Source of the DNA: Nansenia antarctica
Lineage: Eukaryota; Chordata; Actinopteri; Argentiniformes; Microstomatidae
NCBI GenBank assembly: GCA_963989245.1
Contig: OZ022339.1
Location: forward strand, 65,492,969 to 65,556,968
Direction: 5' to 3'
Length of the DNA: 64,000 nt
Position 1 is the first letter of the stretch. The number at the start of each line of letters is the position of its first letter. Shown in pieces: positions 23,008-36,000 of the stretch. Below the pieces are notes generated by a model. It saw only the letters and a list, made by a program, of their open reading frames with translations, ran no database searches and had not been told where the DNA came from. Position numbers and translations under genes: made by a program.

Positions 23008-24327
23008 ATGTCAGCGGTCCATGGAACACCGAGGGTCGGAGACCTGAATCAATTCCAGATGTATCACGAAGGAAACCTCGACAGGAGCAGCAGCGGCATG
23101 CCGCCTACAGGTAGGTGTGTGTGCGTAATTACGCACAACGATAGCTCGAGCTCTGCATTTAAATATACTAGCAATATACGAACATTTTTTATTCATGCCG
23201 CTGTTTGATTGTTTTTAACAGATTATGGTGCCAACGATAGGACACGGTACTTCAACTCTGCAACTTCCACGATTCCAAGGACAGACAGCATGGCTTTGCT
23301 GACGCATCGCAGAAAGAGAACCAACTTCACCCAACAGCAGATTGAAGTACTGGAGAAAGTGTTCTCTGATACAAAATACCCGGACATCTACCTCCGCGAG
23401 AGACTGGAGGCTCTCACTGGTTTACCAGAGTCCAGAATTCAGGTAAAACAACACAGCATTGTTGTTGGTGAGAAGATAGGCTACGATTGTGTTATAGATT
23501 ATAGATATAGAGCCAGTTATATAGACATATGGCCTGTCAATTTCCATGAAACCAACAACACTAAAAGTAAGAAATAGTAAGTCCAATGATTAAAACTATT
23601 TATTCTTTATCAGGTATGGTTCCAGAACCGACGTGCAAAGTCCCGTCGCCAAGTGGGGTCGTCCGTTTCCATGAAGATCCACGGTGGTGTCGCCAACGCT
23701 GCCCTAGTAGCTCCGTTCGTGCAGCAGAACAGAATCCTGCCCCCGGAGATGCAGAGGATGTCACACTTCGCCCTGGGAGACAACTTCAGACTTCCACTCC
23801 ATAACGGGACGGAGGAGACGCGCGCCAAGACAACGCAACCAGCGAAAACGGGCAATTACGAACACTCCTCCATCTCCATCCCATGCGTCTACGATGCGTC
23901 CATTGACGGACATAGGAATAGGCCTGCAACTGAGAAGACTGAACGAGCCGAGCTGAGTGTGGCAGTTCCCTGCAACACCGTCCATCCGTATCACAAGGAC
24001 AACGGGCATTACTTCAAAGCTCAAACCACCATCAGTGCTAGTAGTGTGGTCCCAAAACATGTCCTTGTTGAATATGACAATTTCCCACCGAATAAGACCA
24101 TTGGGCCCGAGATGAAGGTGGTTATCCCTCCCATTCCATCACAGAATAACTTCGGCAGGTCCTCGCCCAAGGAAGCTACGTGCCAAGTCCAGCATCATCA
24201 GGTGAAGACCAGGTCAGACAGTTTCGGCCACTTTTCTCCAATTCGTGCCAGCGCCTCGCAAGAGTTTTCAGATTCTGATTCAGAATGGGAAAACGGTGCC
24301 TTGTCTGGTTTTGGTGGCTTCATGTGA
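23008..24327 (+). CDS. mixl1: MIXL1 / Bonnie-and-clyde-type Mix homeobox protein, 3 exons
   Basis: Exons 23008-23110, 23222-23442 and 23614-24327, all GT-AG and in phase, give 345 aa. A paired-like homeodomain spans residues about 63-122 (starts HRRKRTNFTQ; helix 3 VWFQNRRAKSRR, glutamine at position 50). It is interrupted by the intron between homeodomain residues 46 and 47 that is usual for paired-like genes. Near the C-terminus is NFPPNKTIGPEMKVVIPPIP (encoded about 24079-24138), matching the Smad-interaction motif of Mixer, Milk and zebrafish Bon. An acidic tail (EFSDSDSEWENG) ends the protein. Known role: DNA-binding partner of Smad2 in Nodal signalling that drives mesendoderm and endoderm genes. 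The position between acbd3 and lin9 matches human MIXL1. Confidence 0.93.
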
Positions 24328-24466
24328 TATTTCTTTAAAATGTGAAATTCTGAGTGGGTCTTAAGCTTTTTGAGAAGCTTATAACTTGAACTAAAAATGA
24401 ACGGAAGTTCAAGAACGTTTGATGTAAAGAAAAACTTATTTATTATTGTAATAACATTTTCAGCTA

Positions 24467-24472
24467 AATAAA
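24467..24472 (+). promoter_or_regulatory. mixl1: mixl1 polyadenylation signal AATAAA
   Basis: The first AATAAA after the mixl1 stop, 140 bases downstream. It gives a short 3' UTR, as is common for fast-turnover developmental mRNAs. Confidence 0.75.
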
Positions 24473-24559
24473 GTCTATATTACATAATGTACCCCTGATG
24501 AATTGTATTCATATTTCTTCACCTCCCATAATCAACTGTGACATAAAATCAGGACCAGA

Positions 24560-25485
24560 ATTTGCTTTGCTATATGTTTAATATAAAAAGACAGCAAGGA
24601 ATATTTACAAATGCCAAGAGGCATTCCCATATACAGCTTTACAAAACCAAAGGTGAAATGGAGATTTTTGAGGAACAAATTTTCACCTTTAGTGTCTTTT
24701 TAAATTTTGACCTACACCAGTGATGGTACACCAGGTGATGTAAGGCTGCAGAAACAATGCCCAATTTGAGACGGTCAATCTGCCCTGAACTGAATCAAAA
24801 AACGGAACTTTCATTTACAAAAATACCAAAATCTCTTCTCAGTGCACACAAAATTACAAAGCCATCTCTGAATACATTACAGAAATATTGACGATGGATC
24901 CTGGTAATCATAAAGGTATTGTACAAATATCTACAATAAACAATTTTACAAAACATTCTTTAGCCTCCCCTGAGCTTACCACCAGTGGAGTACCACAACA
25001 TACATTTGACTCACAATGGGAAGCTCCATAAATGGGAAATGCTGTTTCTCCTCTCAGAAATAAATAAATATGGATTATGGACACTGCTTGAAGTACTGTT
25101 TGGCACATGAGACCCTTGGATAATCTACAACAGAATTGTTTCTAGGTGAACTCCTGCAGCGACCAAGGCCCAGTGACCACAGACAATCCCTCTGACATTG
25201 TCTTTTTTCATGTTCATTCAGAAACAAATCATTTTCAAAGAACCATTGACAAAAAAACAAGTTGCTGATAGCTGTGTGAGGTATTTTTTCCCCAAATCTC
25301 TTAGACAAAAATGTGGGAAGATCATTCAACGAGGGTGTTTCGTTTGGAAGTCAGATTCAGGGGATCCACAGTCTTTTTCCTTTCCTTTTACAGTCATTAG
25401 ATACATAGTGTGTGAAAGTTGTTCCACTTGGTTAATGCTGACCGGGCCGCTCTGGGTGTGTGTGTGTGTGGTTAGGATGCAGGCA
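24560..25485 (-). other. lin9: lin9 3' UTR (inferred)
   Basis: No gene lies between the lin9 stop (25486) and the mixl1 end. A minus-strand ATTAAA (24577-24582) is the most distal plausible poly(A) signal. If used, the lin9 and mixl1 transcripts end tail-to-tail only about 90 bases apart. The sequence is AT-rich, with no transposon recognised. Confidence 0.5.
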
Positions 25486-27011
25486 TTAGACTGTGTTGGT
25501 GTTGTTGGCGGAAAAGGCATGGAGGTTTCCCAGCTGACTCAGGCCACTCTGGATATGGGCAACATGGATCTCCACGTTATTCTGGAAGCAACTGTAAATA
25601 GATAGATAGACACATGTTAACACACAGTTTCTCCTTCTTCAAAATCTTTCCTGCGTTGACACATCTCTCCTCGTTCACCCCACTCCAAATATAAGGTGAA
25701 ATAAGTATGAAGAGAGAAGTGTGGGGAGCTTAGCGGCATAGCACACTAATGCGCATACCATATCATCGCAAGGTTCCTGGCTCGATTCTGACCCTTGACA
25801 TATCTGGCATGTCATCTCTCCTCTCTCACCCATCCTTCCTGTCAATCTGTACTGTCTATGCCAATACAAGCAGAAATTCCCTCTAAAAAAAAAAAAAAAA
25901 AAAGTGTGATGCAAGTGCTCACCTGAGGTTGGAAGGGTCTATGGAGCTCTTTATATCATTCAGAGAGTCGGTCAGGGATTTGAACTCAAATGAGTTGAGG
26001 TCACCTCCCTCAGCTAGACACTGAAACACACACAAACAAGCAAAGGATTAAGCAAAACAGCACTCCATTCAAAATGAATTGTGTAGTGCTGTGCTGAGCA
26101 TGTATGCATCAGGCTTTAGGTGTGTGGGTGAGTGTGTGTATGTGCATGTATCTTCATTTGCAAAAGAAAAAAGTAGGAATGGTGTGGTAAGGAGTTGTGT
26201 TTGTACATAAACGTGTGTGTGTACATGTGTGTTTATGTGTAAATGATCTGGGTGATCAGAGTCAGGCTGTTAAATCTTACCTACGGTATATAAGGTTCCA
26301 AATGTCGATTGGTCTAACTTTATTTTGTATTTTTATCTATCTATTATTAAATTGTCACTTTATTTTGTTTCCCCTTAGTTTACATTTTGATGATGAATCA
26401 CTTCAACTGCATTCCCAATGTAGCTAGCTAGTTTAGCTGTACACTTACAATAACACACCAACATACCACCAACGCACACTTCGACAACAGCATTGCAAGA
26501 CGAGTGCATTGAGCTACAGCAAAATGTTCACTCCAAGTTTAATCTGCAATCAAGTGTCATGGGCTCAAAACACAAAAAATGTAGCTCTGCCTGTTTTAAA
26601 TTGCACAACGCTATCAGCTACAAGACATTCACAAAAAGCATTCTAGGATAAGTTACGAACACAGCGGTTGCTGTGGAGCCTCGGTGGCAGAAGGCTGCAA
26701 CTCGCCTCATCTGACCCAGCAATCCTTCAATCTGACACAGGGTACACCCAACCGTTTGGCTGGCCAAGTTTAACGTGTGGACAAAACACTATAATATGGT
26801 GATATTATGTGGTTCTAGCCCAGCCTCTCTCACTGCAACGTCCATATTCCTCGCATTGTCCGAAACAAATAGAGATTATTTTTTTAATCTGACAGATTTA
26901 AATAGTCACATATTTGTATCTATATTTAACTGCATCGCGATGCATCATTACATCCCTAGTTGTTGTTGTTCTGTAAACTCCTGAATTTCCCCTCTGGTAT
27001 GAACAAAGTAC

Positions 27012-27053
<42 letters not shown>

Positions 27054-30000
27054 ACACACACCTTTATCTGCAGCAGCAGGGCGGTGAGGCCGGAGATGAG
27101 GTGTGTTTGGCTGGGGTTGCTGACAGTGACACACTGCTGGTCTTCCCGTAGACAGTTGGTCTGCTGCACCATCTCCTGGGCCGCCTCCTCACAGCGGCGA
27201 CGCAGCTCCGTTGGCCGGTCTGCAGGCGCCATGCCCTGGTCAGGAGCCAGCTGGAGGGAGACACAGAGAAACACAGTTCACATGCCCTGGTCAGGGGCCA
27301 GCTGGAGGGAGACACAGAGAAACACAGTTCACATGCCCTGGTCAGGGGCCAGCTGGAGGGAGACACAGAGAAACACAGTTCACATGCCCTGGTCAGGGGC
27401 CAGCTGGAGGGAGACACAGAGAAACACAGTTCACATGCCCTGGTCAGGGGCCAGCTGGAGGGAGACACAGAGAAACACAGTTCACATGCCCTGGTCAGGG
27501 GCCAGCTGGAGGGATAGAGAAACACTCAGGAAGGAGACGCGTTCTGTCTCCTAGAGATGAACGTACTTTGGTGAGAAAAGTAAAATAAATCCCAGAACAG
27601 CAGCAAAGGACCATGTGAAGATTCTGGAGGAAACGGGTACAAAAGTATCTACGGTATATCCACAGTAAAACAAGCCCTATATCGACATAACCTGAAAAGC
27701 CGCTCAGCAAGGAAGAAGCCAGTGCTCCAAAACCACCATACGAAAAGCCAGATTACGGTTTGCAACTGCACATGGGGCCTCTTTGGAGAAATGTCCTCTG
27801 GTTTGAATAAATGAAAACTGAACTGTGTGGTTATAATGACCATTGTCATGTTTGGAGGAAAAGGCGGCACGAAAACACCATCCCAACCATAAAGCACGGG
27901 TAGCAGCATCATGTTGTGGGGGTGCTTTGCTCCAGGAGGGACTGGTGCACTTAAACAAATAGATGGCATCATGAGGAAGGACATTTTATAATAATAAATA
28001 ATAATAATACATTAGACCTATATAGCACTTTTCGATGTTTACAAACTGAAAAGATTGAGTAGTAATAATCAAGGTTCCTACAAGTTTAAACAAGTCAAAT
28101 GTAAGACCTTTTAAGACCTCCTTGAATAGAATTGTTTACCTATTCGCGACACCATATGATAGCTTTTTGTCATCCTGCCGTAGCTTCATTCGCCAATAAT
28201 TTCTCCCGGGGGCAGCGAATTGCTATTTTTTTGGTTCCAGCTTGATTAATTTCCATGTACCGGTATATAGATGTGGTCGGACTGATTTCCTTGCAGGACA
28301 AGCTAATCTCATTTTTTAGACTGAGCACGTCATTTTTTAGACCTAATAACTGGCTCGGGGGCTTTTTAGGCCTTGAAAGTCGTATGTCTGGATTTTTAAG
28401 ACCAGCGCGGGAACCCTGAATAATAAAAAGAAACAAAAAAGGTAAATAGAAGTATAGGGGCCTACGGTAGTGCTGGGGACACATGGGAAGGTGAGAGAGA
28501 GAGGGTTAACTGGTGAAGGCGAGCTTGAAGAGGTGGGTTTTGAGGGCCTGTTTAAATGTTGGGAGGGTGTTGGCCTGTCTGATGTGGTTAGGGAAGGTGT
28601 TCCAGAGGGACGGGGTGCGGCTGAAAAGGCTCCATCACCCCAGGTCCGGAGCTTGGTCCTGGTGGTCTTGAGGGTGGTTTGGTCGTCAGACCTGAGGCAA
28701 CGGAAGGGGGTGTGGTGGGGGACGAGGGCGGCATAGTAGGAGGGGGCCAGATTGTTGATGGCTTTGTAAGTGGTGAGTAGGATTTTAAATTGGATCCTGT
28801 ATTTGACCGGGAGCCAGTGTAGGTTTTGGAGGACAGGGGTGATGTGGTCACGGAGGTGAGTGGAGGTGAGCAGACGGGCAGCAGAGTTCTGGACGTATTG
28901 GAATTTGTTTAGGATGTTATTAGGCAAACCGTAGAGGATGCTGTAGCAGTAGTCGAGTCGGGAAGTTATGTTAAGTGGATATATTGAAGCAACATCACAA
29001 GACATCAGCCAGGAAGTTAAAGCTTGGTCGCAAATGGGTCTTCCAAATGGACAATGACCCCAAGCATACTTCAAAAGTTTGGCAGACAACTAAATCAAGG
29101 TATTGGAGTGGCCATTACAAAGCCCTGAACTCAGTCCTATAGGAAATTTGTGGGCAGAACTGAAAAAGTGTGTGTGAGCAAGGAGACCTACAAACCTGAC
29201 TCAGTTACACCAGTTGTGTCAGCAGGAATGGGCAAAAATTCCACCAACTTATTGTGGGAAGCTTGTGGAAGACTACCCGAAACGTTTCATCCAAGTTAAA
29301 CAAATTAAAAGGCAATGCTACCAAATACTAGTTTAAACTTCTGAGCCACTGGGAATGTGATGAGAAAGAAATGAAATCTGAAATAAATCAATAATTCTCT
29401 CTACTATTATTCTGACATTTCACATTCTTAAAATAAAGTAGTGATCCTAACTGACCTAAGAAGGAATGTTTACTGGGATTAAATGTCAGGAATTGTGAAA
29501 AACGTGTGAGTTTAAATGTATTTGGCTACGGTGTATGTAAACGTCTGACTTCAACTGTACATAGAGGCAAGGCCAGAGACCAAATATTGCTCTTTTCCAT
29601 GACGATGATGATGAGGCATGAAGATGGGACAGGCAGCATAAACTCACCTCACAACAGAACTGCTGCACCTCGTGTAGAACCTTGTTGAGGTCCTTGTTGA
29701 GCTGCTCCAGCTCCAGTACCGTGGTGGCGTAGCGCTTCTGGAAATCTAGACCAATGGGCATCGAGTAGGACTTCTGTAGATCGAGACAAATCACATCAAC
29801 TCAACATCTACTTATCTGGTAAAACACACATAATTCATGATGCCATAGACAGGTCATGCAGCCCAATGTGAAACACTCCAATCGAGAGTTTGTGATGCTG
29901 ATTGAATATGGCAATTTTATAACTCAATACATTTTTAAACAGCATCATAATTGCGTATTTTCATAACATTTTCTGTGAACGTACCAGTTTCTCGGCCTCT

Positions 30001-33000
30001 GTGTTCATGTCATTCAAGTGCTTGATGTGTTCCTTCTTGATCATGAGGATCTTGGAGAGTCTCGTCTAGGAGGGAGCGGGAAGACAGTCTTTAGATGAGT
30101 TTACCAAAACAATAAGGTTCGATAAATCAGCGAAGGCAAATCCAATACAGGGCTCAACTCACCACCTGGACGAGGAACTTGACAGGGAACCCTCCCAGGG
30201 TGTCTCCTTCTGCGCCGGGAAGTTTGCTTTTCCACGGTGACTGGCTGATGAGAGGGTCATTGTTGTCCTGTTGAAACCACAGAAAAGGTGTCATTGCCTC
30301 ACCATTCCATCACTTAATAAAGATGAGTCCAATTCCACTCGTGAAACAAAGCCTGTGTCTATCGGCATGGTAAGATAACAGGAAATGAAACATATTATTT
30401 TATTTTATACAAACTGAATGTTTATTTAGCCAGGTTAGTCACGAGGAACGGTATCATAGTTCTGACACCATAAAACAAAAACAAACCATTTTCTAATGAT
30501 AAAACTACACTTCTCTGAACATAAGCGCTGGTTCCCTGCGTTACCATGAGGACGGGAGTGGTGGGGGTGGGGTAGGACCCTCGGGGCGGGGTCATAAAGC
30601 TCTGGAAGCGTGAAGGCCGCTGTTTCTGAGCGAAGGCCGAGATGGGCATGGTCTCGTTAGGCTCGTTGCTCTGAGGAGAGAGAATAACACACGACTAAAA
30701 TCATCCCAGACAAACTAAGGAAGTGACTTGTTGTCATCATCATGATCATCACAAATTTCAGAAGTGAATTGGAATGCAGTTTTTCTGCATTTTTGGCGAG
30801 CAAAGTGCCTTTCAGTGTATCGCACGGTAGTAAATATTAAGACAACGAAGCATTGTTTGGCATCTAACCAGTGGGTATTGTAAATAAATGAATATGAAAA
30901 ATCAGTCTTGCATGGACTGAAATAGCCAAGTACATTTCCATATAGGTTATTGTGTCTTATGCCATTATCCCATCCCTATGCCTGATTACCCATGTCATAC
31001 TTAACTGTCTGAACCTTCTGTCTGTCGTCTATTTTCATTTATTTGTTTTTGTTATTTGTCTGTGTGTTAGGGTGTATGTGTGGAGAAGGTGAGGGGTTTG
31101 TTTAAAAAGAGGGTGTATATTGTTCTCTTGCTCATGTATAACCCTTTAAAAACCAATAAATAGGTACTTAAAAATAAATAAATATAATTATAATTATGAA
31201 AAGTCAATAAGGGTTAATAGTTGTGTGGTGCTTCAGGTCAGAAACCCTGAAATGACGTGTCAGTGGTGAATTGTAGAGCAGATGCCAGACGTACCAGCAC
31301 TTCATAGTCAGGCACGGTGTGAGTCCCCAGCCCGTTACGGTCGAAGGTCACCCTGTAGGTGGCGGCGCCTGTGTCCACCGCGTCTATCTGCCCCGTGAAG
31401 AGGCCGTCATGGACGCCCCGGAGTCGAGCTGAAACACACATACACAACCTCAAAACCGACAGGAAAAAAACCCTGAATATTAAACAGGGGGACGATGACG
31501 ATGACACTTGGGTTGCTATTGCTAAGACTACACTTCAGCAAAAATTCACAATTGGCTTTGGTTGCCATGACAACTCTCGCCGCAGCGCTCCCCCCGCCCC
31601 ACCAAAAAAAGCATTGTACCGGTGACTTTGGTTCCTATGACGAGGGGCAGAGGGATCTCGTCGGGGAGGTCTTTGCAGTGTGACACGTCGGCCAGCTTCC
31701 TCTGTTGCAGCAGACGCATCTTCTGCCTCTTCTGTCTCAGGGCCGTCCTCTCCTCCGCAAAGAACGCAGACGAACACCTGGACACCAGGAGGGGGGGGGG
31801 GGGTCAAGGTCAACACAGTCCTCCCCCCTGTGTGTGTGTGTGTATTTGTGTAAGTATGTACACTGTGTGTATGCATGTGTACGAGTGTACATGTATGTAT
31901 GTATCCATATATTTATGTCATATTTTCTCTTTTTCCCCATTTCTTTTTAACCAAATACCAGTACAATTTTGCAAAGTGTTTGCTTTACCTAGACAACAAT
32001 ATACTCTTGTTTCCACTGTACAATCAGATTGTTTTCCCCGTGGTATATAATTACAACGTGCTTGTGTGAAACAAAGGGTATGTCAAAAGGTTGAAAGGTC
32101 AAAGGGGTAATGAAAGACAAGGAAATGCAAAGACCATGTGATGTTCTGTACCGTCTAGGTTTGCCCATCAGCCTCCTGATCGTGCCCCACTCCACACGTG
32201 TCAACTTCCTGGTCTTTAGGTTGGGGAAGGATTCTTTCAGACACAGGCAGAAGTCATTGTCCCCTTCAAATAAAGGTCTGTGTGTGGGGGGGAAGGGGGA
32301 ATAAACAATGAAAGATCAATAGAAGTCGGACATTGGAAATGCTCTCTTTGATACTCATAGTTGCACTTTAGACTAGACTTTACTGTCATTGTACAAGTAT
32401 CAGACAACGAAATGCAGTTTAGCATCTAACCAGAAGTACAAATAGTGATATAAAACATGTGATAGGTAAAATATGGCAAGTAGGGTATTTAGAGGTATAT
32501 ACAAGATGGATAGCAGTGTTTCCTCCAGGATTTTTCACATTAGTGGCGGAGCGGTTGTCTTTCGCGCGCACTGGCGCTCAAAACAAGAACGTAGTTTCAC
32601 CAAAAACTAGAGGGTGGCAATAATTATAATTTCTTAAATAGCGGCTAAGTCATTAAAGCCGAGCAGGTGATTTTATATAGAAGGTGATCAAATACCAATA
32701 TATCCTACAGCTGCAGCGGAACATGCGGAACGCGCATTACACACACACACACAGAAAGATCAATACGAAGTAGGCCTACATTAGAGTACACGCACAAAAC
32801 CGGCTAACGTTACTCATTAACTGTTTACACAAGTAAAATCACAGTGTGACAGTCAGATGGAGCATTCGGTAAACAACAACAGCAAGGTAATGCTATCAGT
32901 TGAGTTAAAGAAAACCAACTCTTACCTTTGATGACACCAACATGAGCCCTGCTTACCCGTACCTCCGCCGTTCTGTTCGTGGTGATTTTAGAGGCAATAG

Positions 33001-36000
33001 ATTATTTTTGCCCCGCTCATTGCTATGAATAGTTCGAAGCTAGGTGCTTGCACGTTAGGTGCGAGAATGCTCGCTTAACCCATTAGCGGGAACATTATTT
33101 GTTTCACAAAATAGGCTGATTTAATTGACCATGAACATCAGAGACATACATTACGAATGTTCATTTAAAATACTCTACACTGAGCACTGGTATAAGAACA
33201 TGAACCAGAGAACAGCAGTGAATGCAATAACCCACAGTCGTCGCTGATGATGTTGCATTTTCGATTAGGATACGGGATTAAAGGCACCGGCGACGGGCTA
33301 AAAGAGAAATCCAAATGTCCCGCTAAATTCGGACCAATCACAAAACTGTTTTGAAAGCGCGTCGCCTCGCGCCGCGCACCTGTTGAGAGCGATTCAGTCT
33401 CGATTGCAGTGCGAACACAAACGACGAGGTTAATTGCAACATTGTAACATATTGTAAATAACTACGCCCTAAATCGTAACGAAATGTTGGTCTGGAAGCG
33501 GCCTAAATCTAGCTTCAATCTGCTTTTTTTCTGTTCTCCGGTCATAATAACTCGCTGCCTTTCTGCGCAGCCTGAATCAAAGTGGACTGTCTGAATCAAT
33601 TAGTGGCGGAGGAAATTCATTCGTGGCGGCCCGCCACGAATAAATGCATATAGAGGAAACACTGGATAGCAGTAAGCTATGTACAGTTAAGGTAGCTATG
33701 TACAGTATGGTGTATACAGCACAATACATTGCCTCTTATAGATGTGGTAGTTATGCTTACCTGTCAATGTTAGAGTAGAACCACTCATAGATGCACCATT
33801 TGTGAGCTTTGGGCAGTTTGAGGAGGTTTCTCAACCTCAGACCAATCCTCTGGGACATCTTCTTATCTGGGGTTGTCTGATTAGCAAACTTCTGAAAGAA
33901 CACAACAAAGAAACAAAAAAGTCCACAAACATATTTTTTTTTACCCCTAACAGAGAGGCTCCATCGCAATTTAATCACTGGATTTGGTTATCGACGCCTA
34001 TACTGTGGATTGTGTGGAATAAAATAAATAAATAAAATAATTCCGTAGCCTCCTTTACACTCAAGTCATGCTATCGTGATGGTGCAGTCTGCAGTGGACT
34101 GCTAGCCACCAAGGTCAAGGGTTACCTGGGGTACGGAGGTGACCCTCTGGCTCCTCCTGGGGGATCTGGACGGGAGGCGCTGCTCCTCCTCCTCTCGGAA
34201 GAGACGGCCCCTCTTGGAGCTCCGTGTGGGCTGGACACACACACAGGGCCAAGTGACGCTTATGAGTATTTCACACGCAGCACACGTTTTCATTTAATAA
34301 TACGATTTGAAAAAACTTTGGGAAGGTTTGCAAGTTTGAGATGACTTTTGCTTTGTGACATGATGCATTATCATGCTGGAGGTAGCCATTAGAAGATAGT
34401 TTACATTGTGGCCATGAAAGTAATGCACATGGTCAGCAACAATACTCAAATAGGCTGTGGCATTCAAGCGATGGTTGATTGGCATTAACAGGGCCCAAAG
34501 TGTGCCAAGAAAACACTCCCCACAACATCACACCGCCCTGATTTGTTGAATTCATATGAAATATTAAGTATTAACAGGGTTGAATTTCATGTGTGAAGTT
34601 GAACCAGACAGATGAGGGGAATGTAGACAGAAGAAACAAAACTGGGACTGCTCATGTGCCGATAAGATGGTGTCCTCTGACACCATACTGATTGAATCAC
34701 CACAGAATAGATACAATCAATGAGCCCCTAAGAGATGCAAGGGACCGACGTGATTGGCCATTTCTCACCGTTTCCATGCACCCAAGGGAGTGTCTTCCTC
34801 TTGTGTTGTGAGCTTTTGGCAAGCTGTGCTTCTCATTCAAAGAGTTGGACAAACTGCCCTCTGGAAATTGAAAGAGATGTGTGGTTATTAGAAAAAGTAT
34901 CACAAATAAACCTCTGATCTCTAGGCCATCATTAGAGCTTCCATAATATTTAATAATAAATGCCATTTAGCTTACGCTTTTATCCAAAGCGACAGTCATC
35001 TTACAGACTAAATGGACTTTAAATTCCCCTACATCACACAATGATTTCCAAATAAAAACACAACAAAGTGCAGCAAATCACAGAACATTTGATGATCAGT
35101 CATTATCATAATTGACAATACAATAGAACTGTAAATATAATAACAAATATTGACAAGAGATTTAAAAATTGATAACTGAGATTGTCAATAGACAATGTCA
35201 ACTTCCTTTATGTAAGGCAGTCACCCTTCACGCACACAGGCACTTTATTCTACTGCTACCTGCTGTCATCTACTATTACCTCAGGGCTATATGATTTCTC
35301 CTATTACATTACTCTGTTGTCTTTTTTCCTCTTCTTCTTAAAAAAAAACAAAAAAACCCGATATACTATATTGCCAGTTTTCTCTTGTTGCTGCAATGTT
35401 GTGGCACCAAAGCCTAAGAATTTTAGTCTCTTCTAGGCCTACTTGTATAATGGGATGGAACAATAAATCTGATTCTGACACGTGAAGACTTCAGGCAGAC
35501 TTAGTTCCAGACTTTTTAATACTCCCAATCCAATTATGGACTATCATCACCAACCACTTTGAGAGGGAAACACCAGGTCAGAGTGAGCAGTCTTTATGAA
35601 CGCATAATGGACACAGGAAAAGAGGCATGGCACTCTGATCATCAACATCATTAAATGCCTGCTTTTAGGATGCAATCGATACCTTTCAGGCTGACAAGCG
35701 CCTCTGCCGAAGAGCCTGAAATCAAAGAAGAGGGTTTGATTTACATTACAAAACAGTGTTCATCGAATATTTAAACTTTAATCTAACAAGTTTAAATGTA
35801 ATGCTATATAAAACAGACAAAGTAGCATAGCTGACAGTAAAACATGAGGTACTCTGATTATAGGGTGAAGTTAGGTTTATGTTCAGCAAATTATTAAAAT
35901 AAATGTGTTTGAAAGTTTAGGAATACTAGTTGCTGATACAACACGTTACTAAACAATCTGGCAGCTGATGACAGCTGCACCAACCTGACCCTTGACACCG

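Noticed and set aside
23614..23652. Taking the mixl1 third-exon frame start (ATG 23668 or the frame from 23653) as a separate short gene
   Set aside because: The sequence just upstream encodes VWFQNRRAKSRR, the third helix of the homeodomain, directly after a splice acceptor; it belongs to mixl1 exon 3.
27018..27588. Open frames over 27018-27588 on both strands with 17-aa repeats
   Set aside because: Again a 51-bp tandem repeat effect. The only real coding in it is lin9 exon 13 on the minus strand up to 27250.
28470..28736. Plus-strand 88-codon frame in the L2 region
   Set aside because: It is the complement of the degenerate L2 C-terminal coding and tail.
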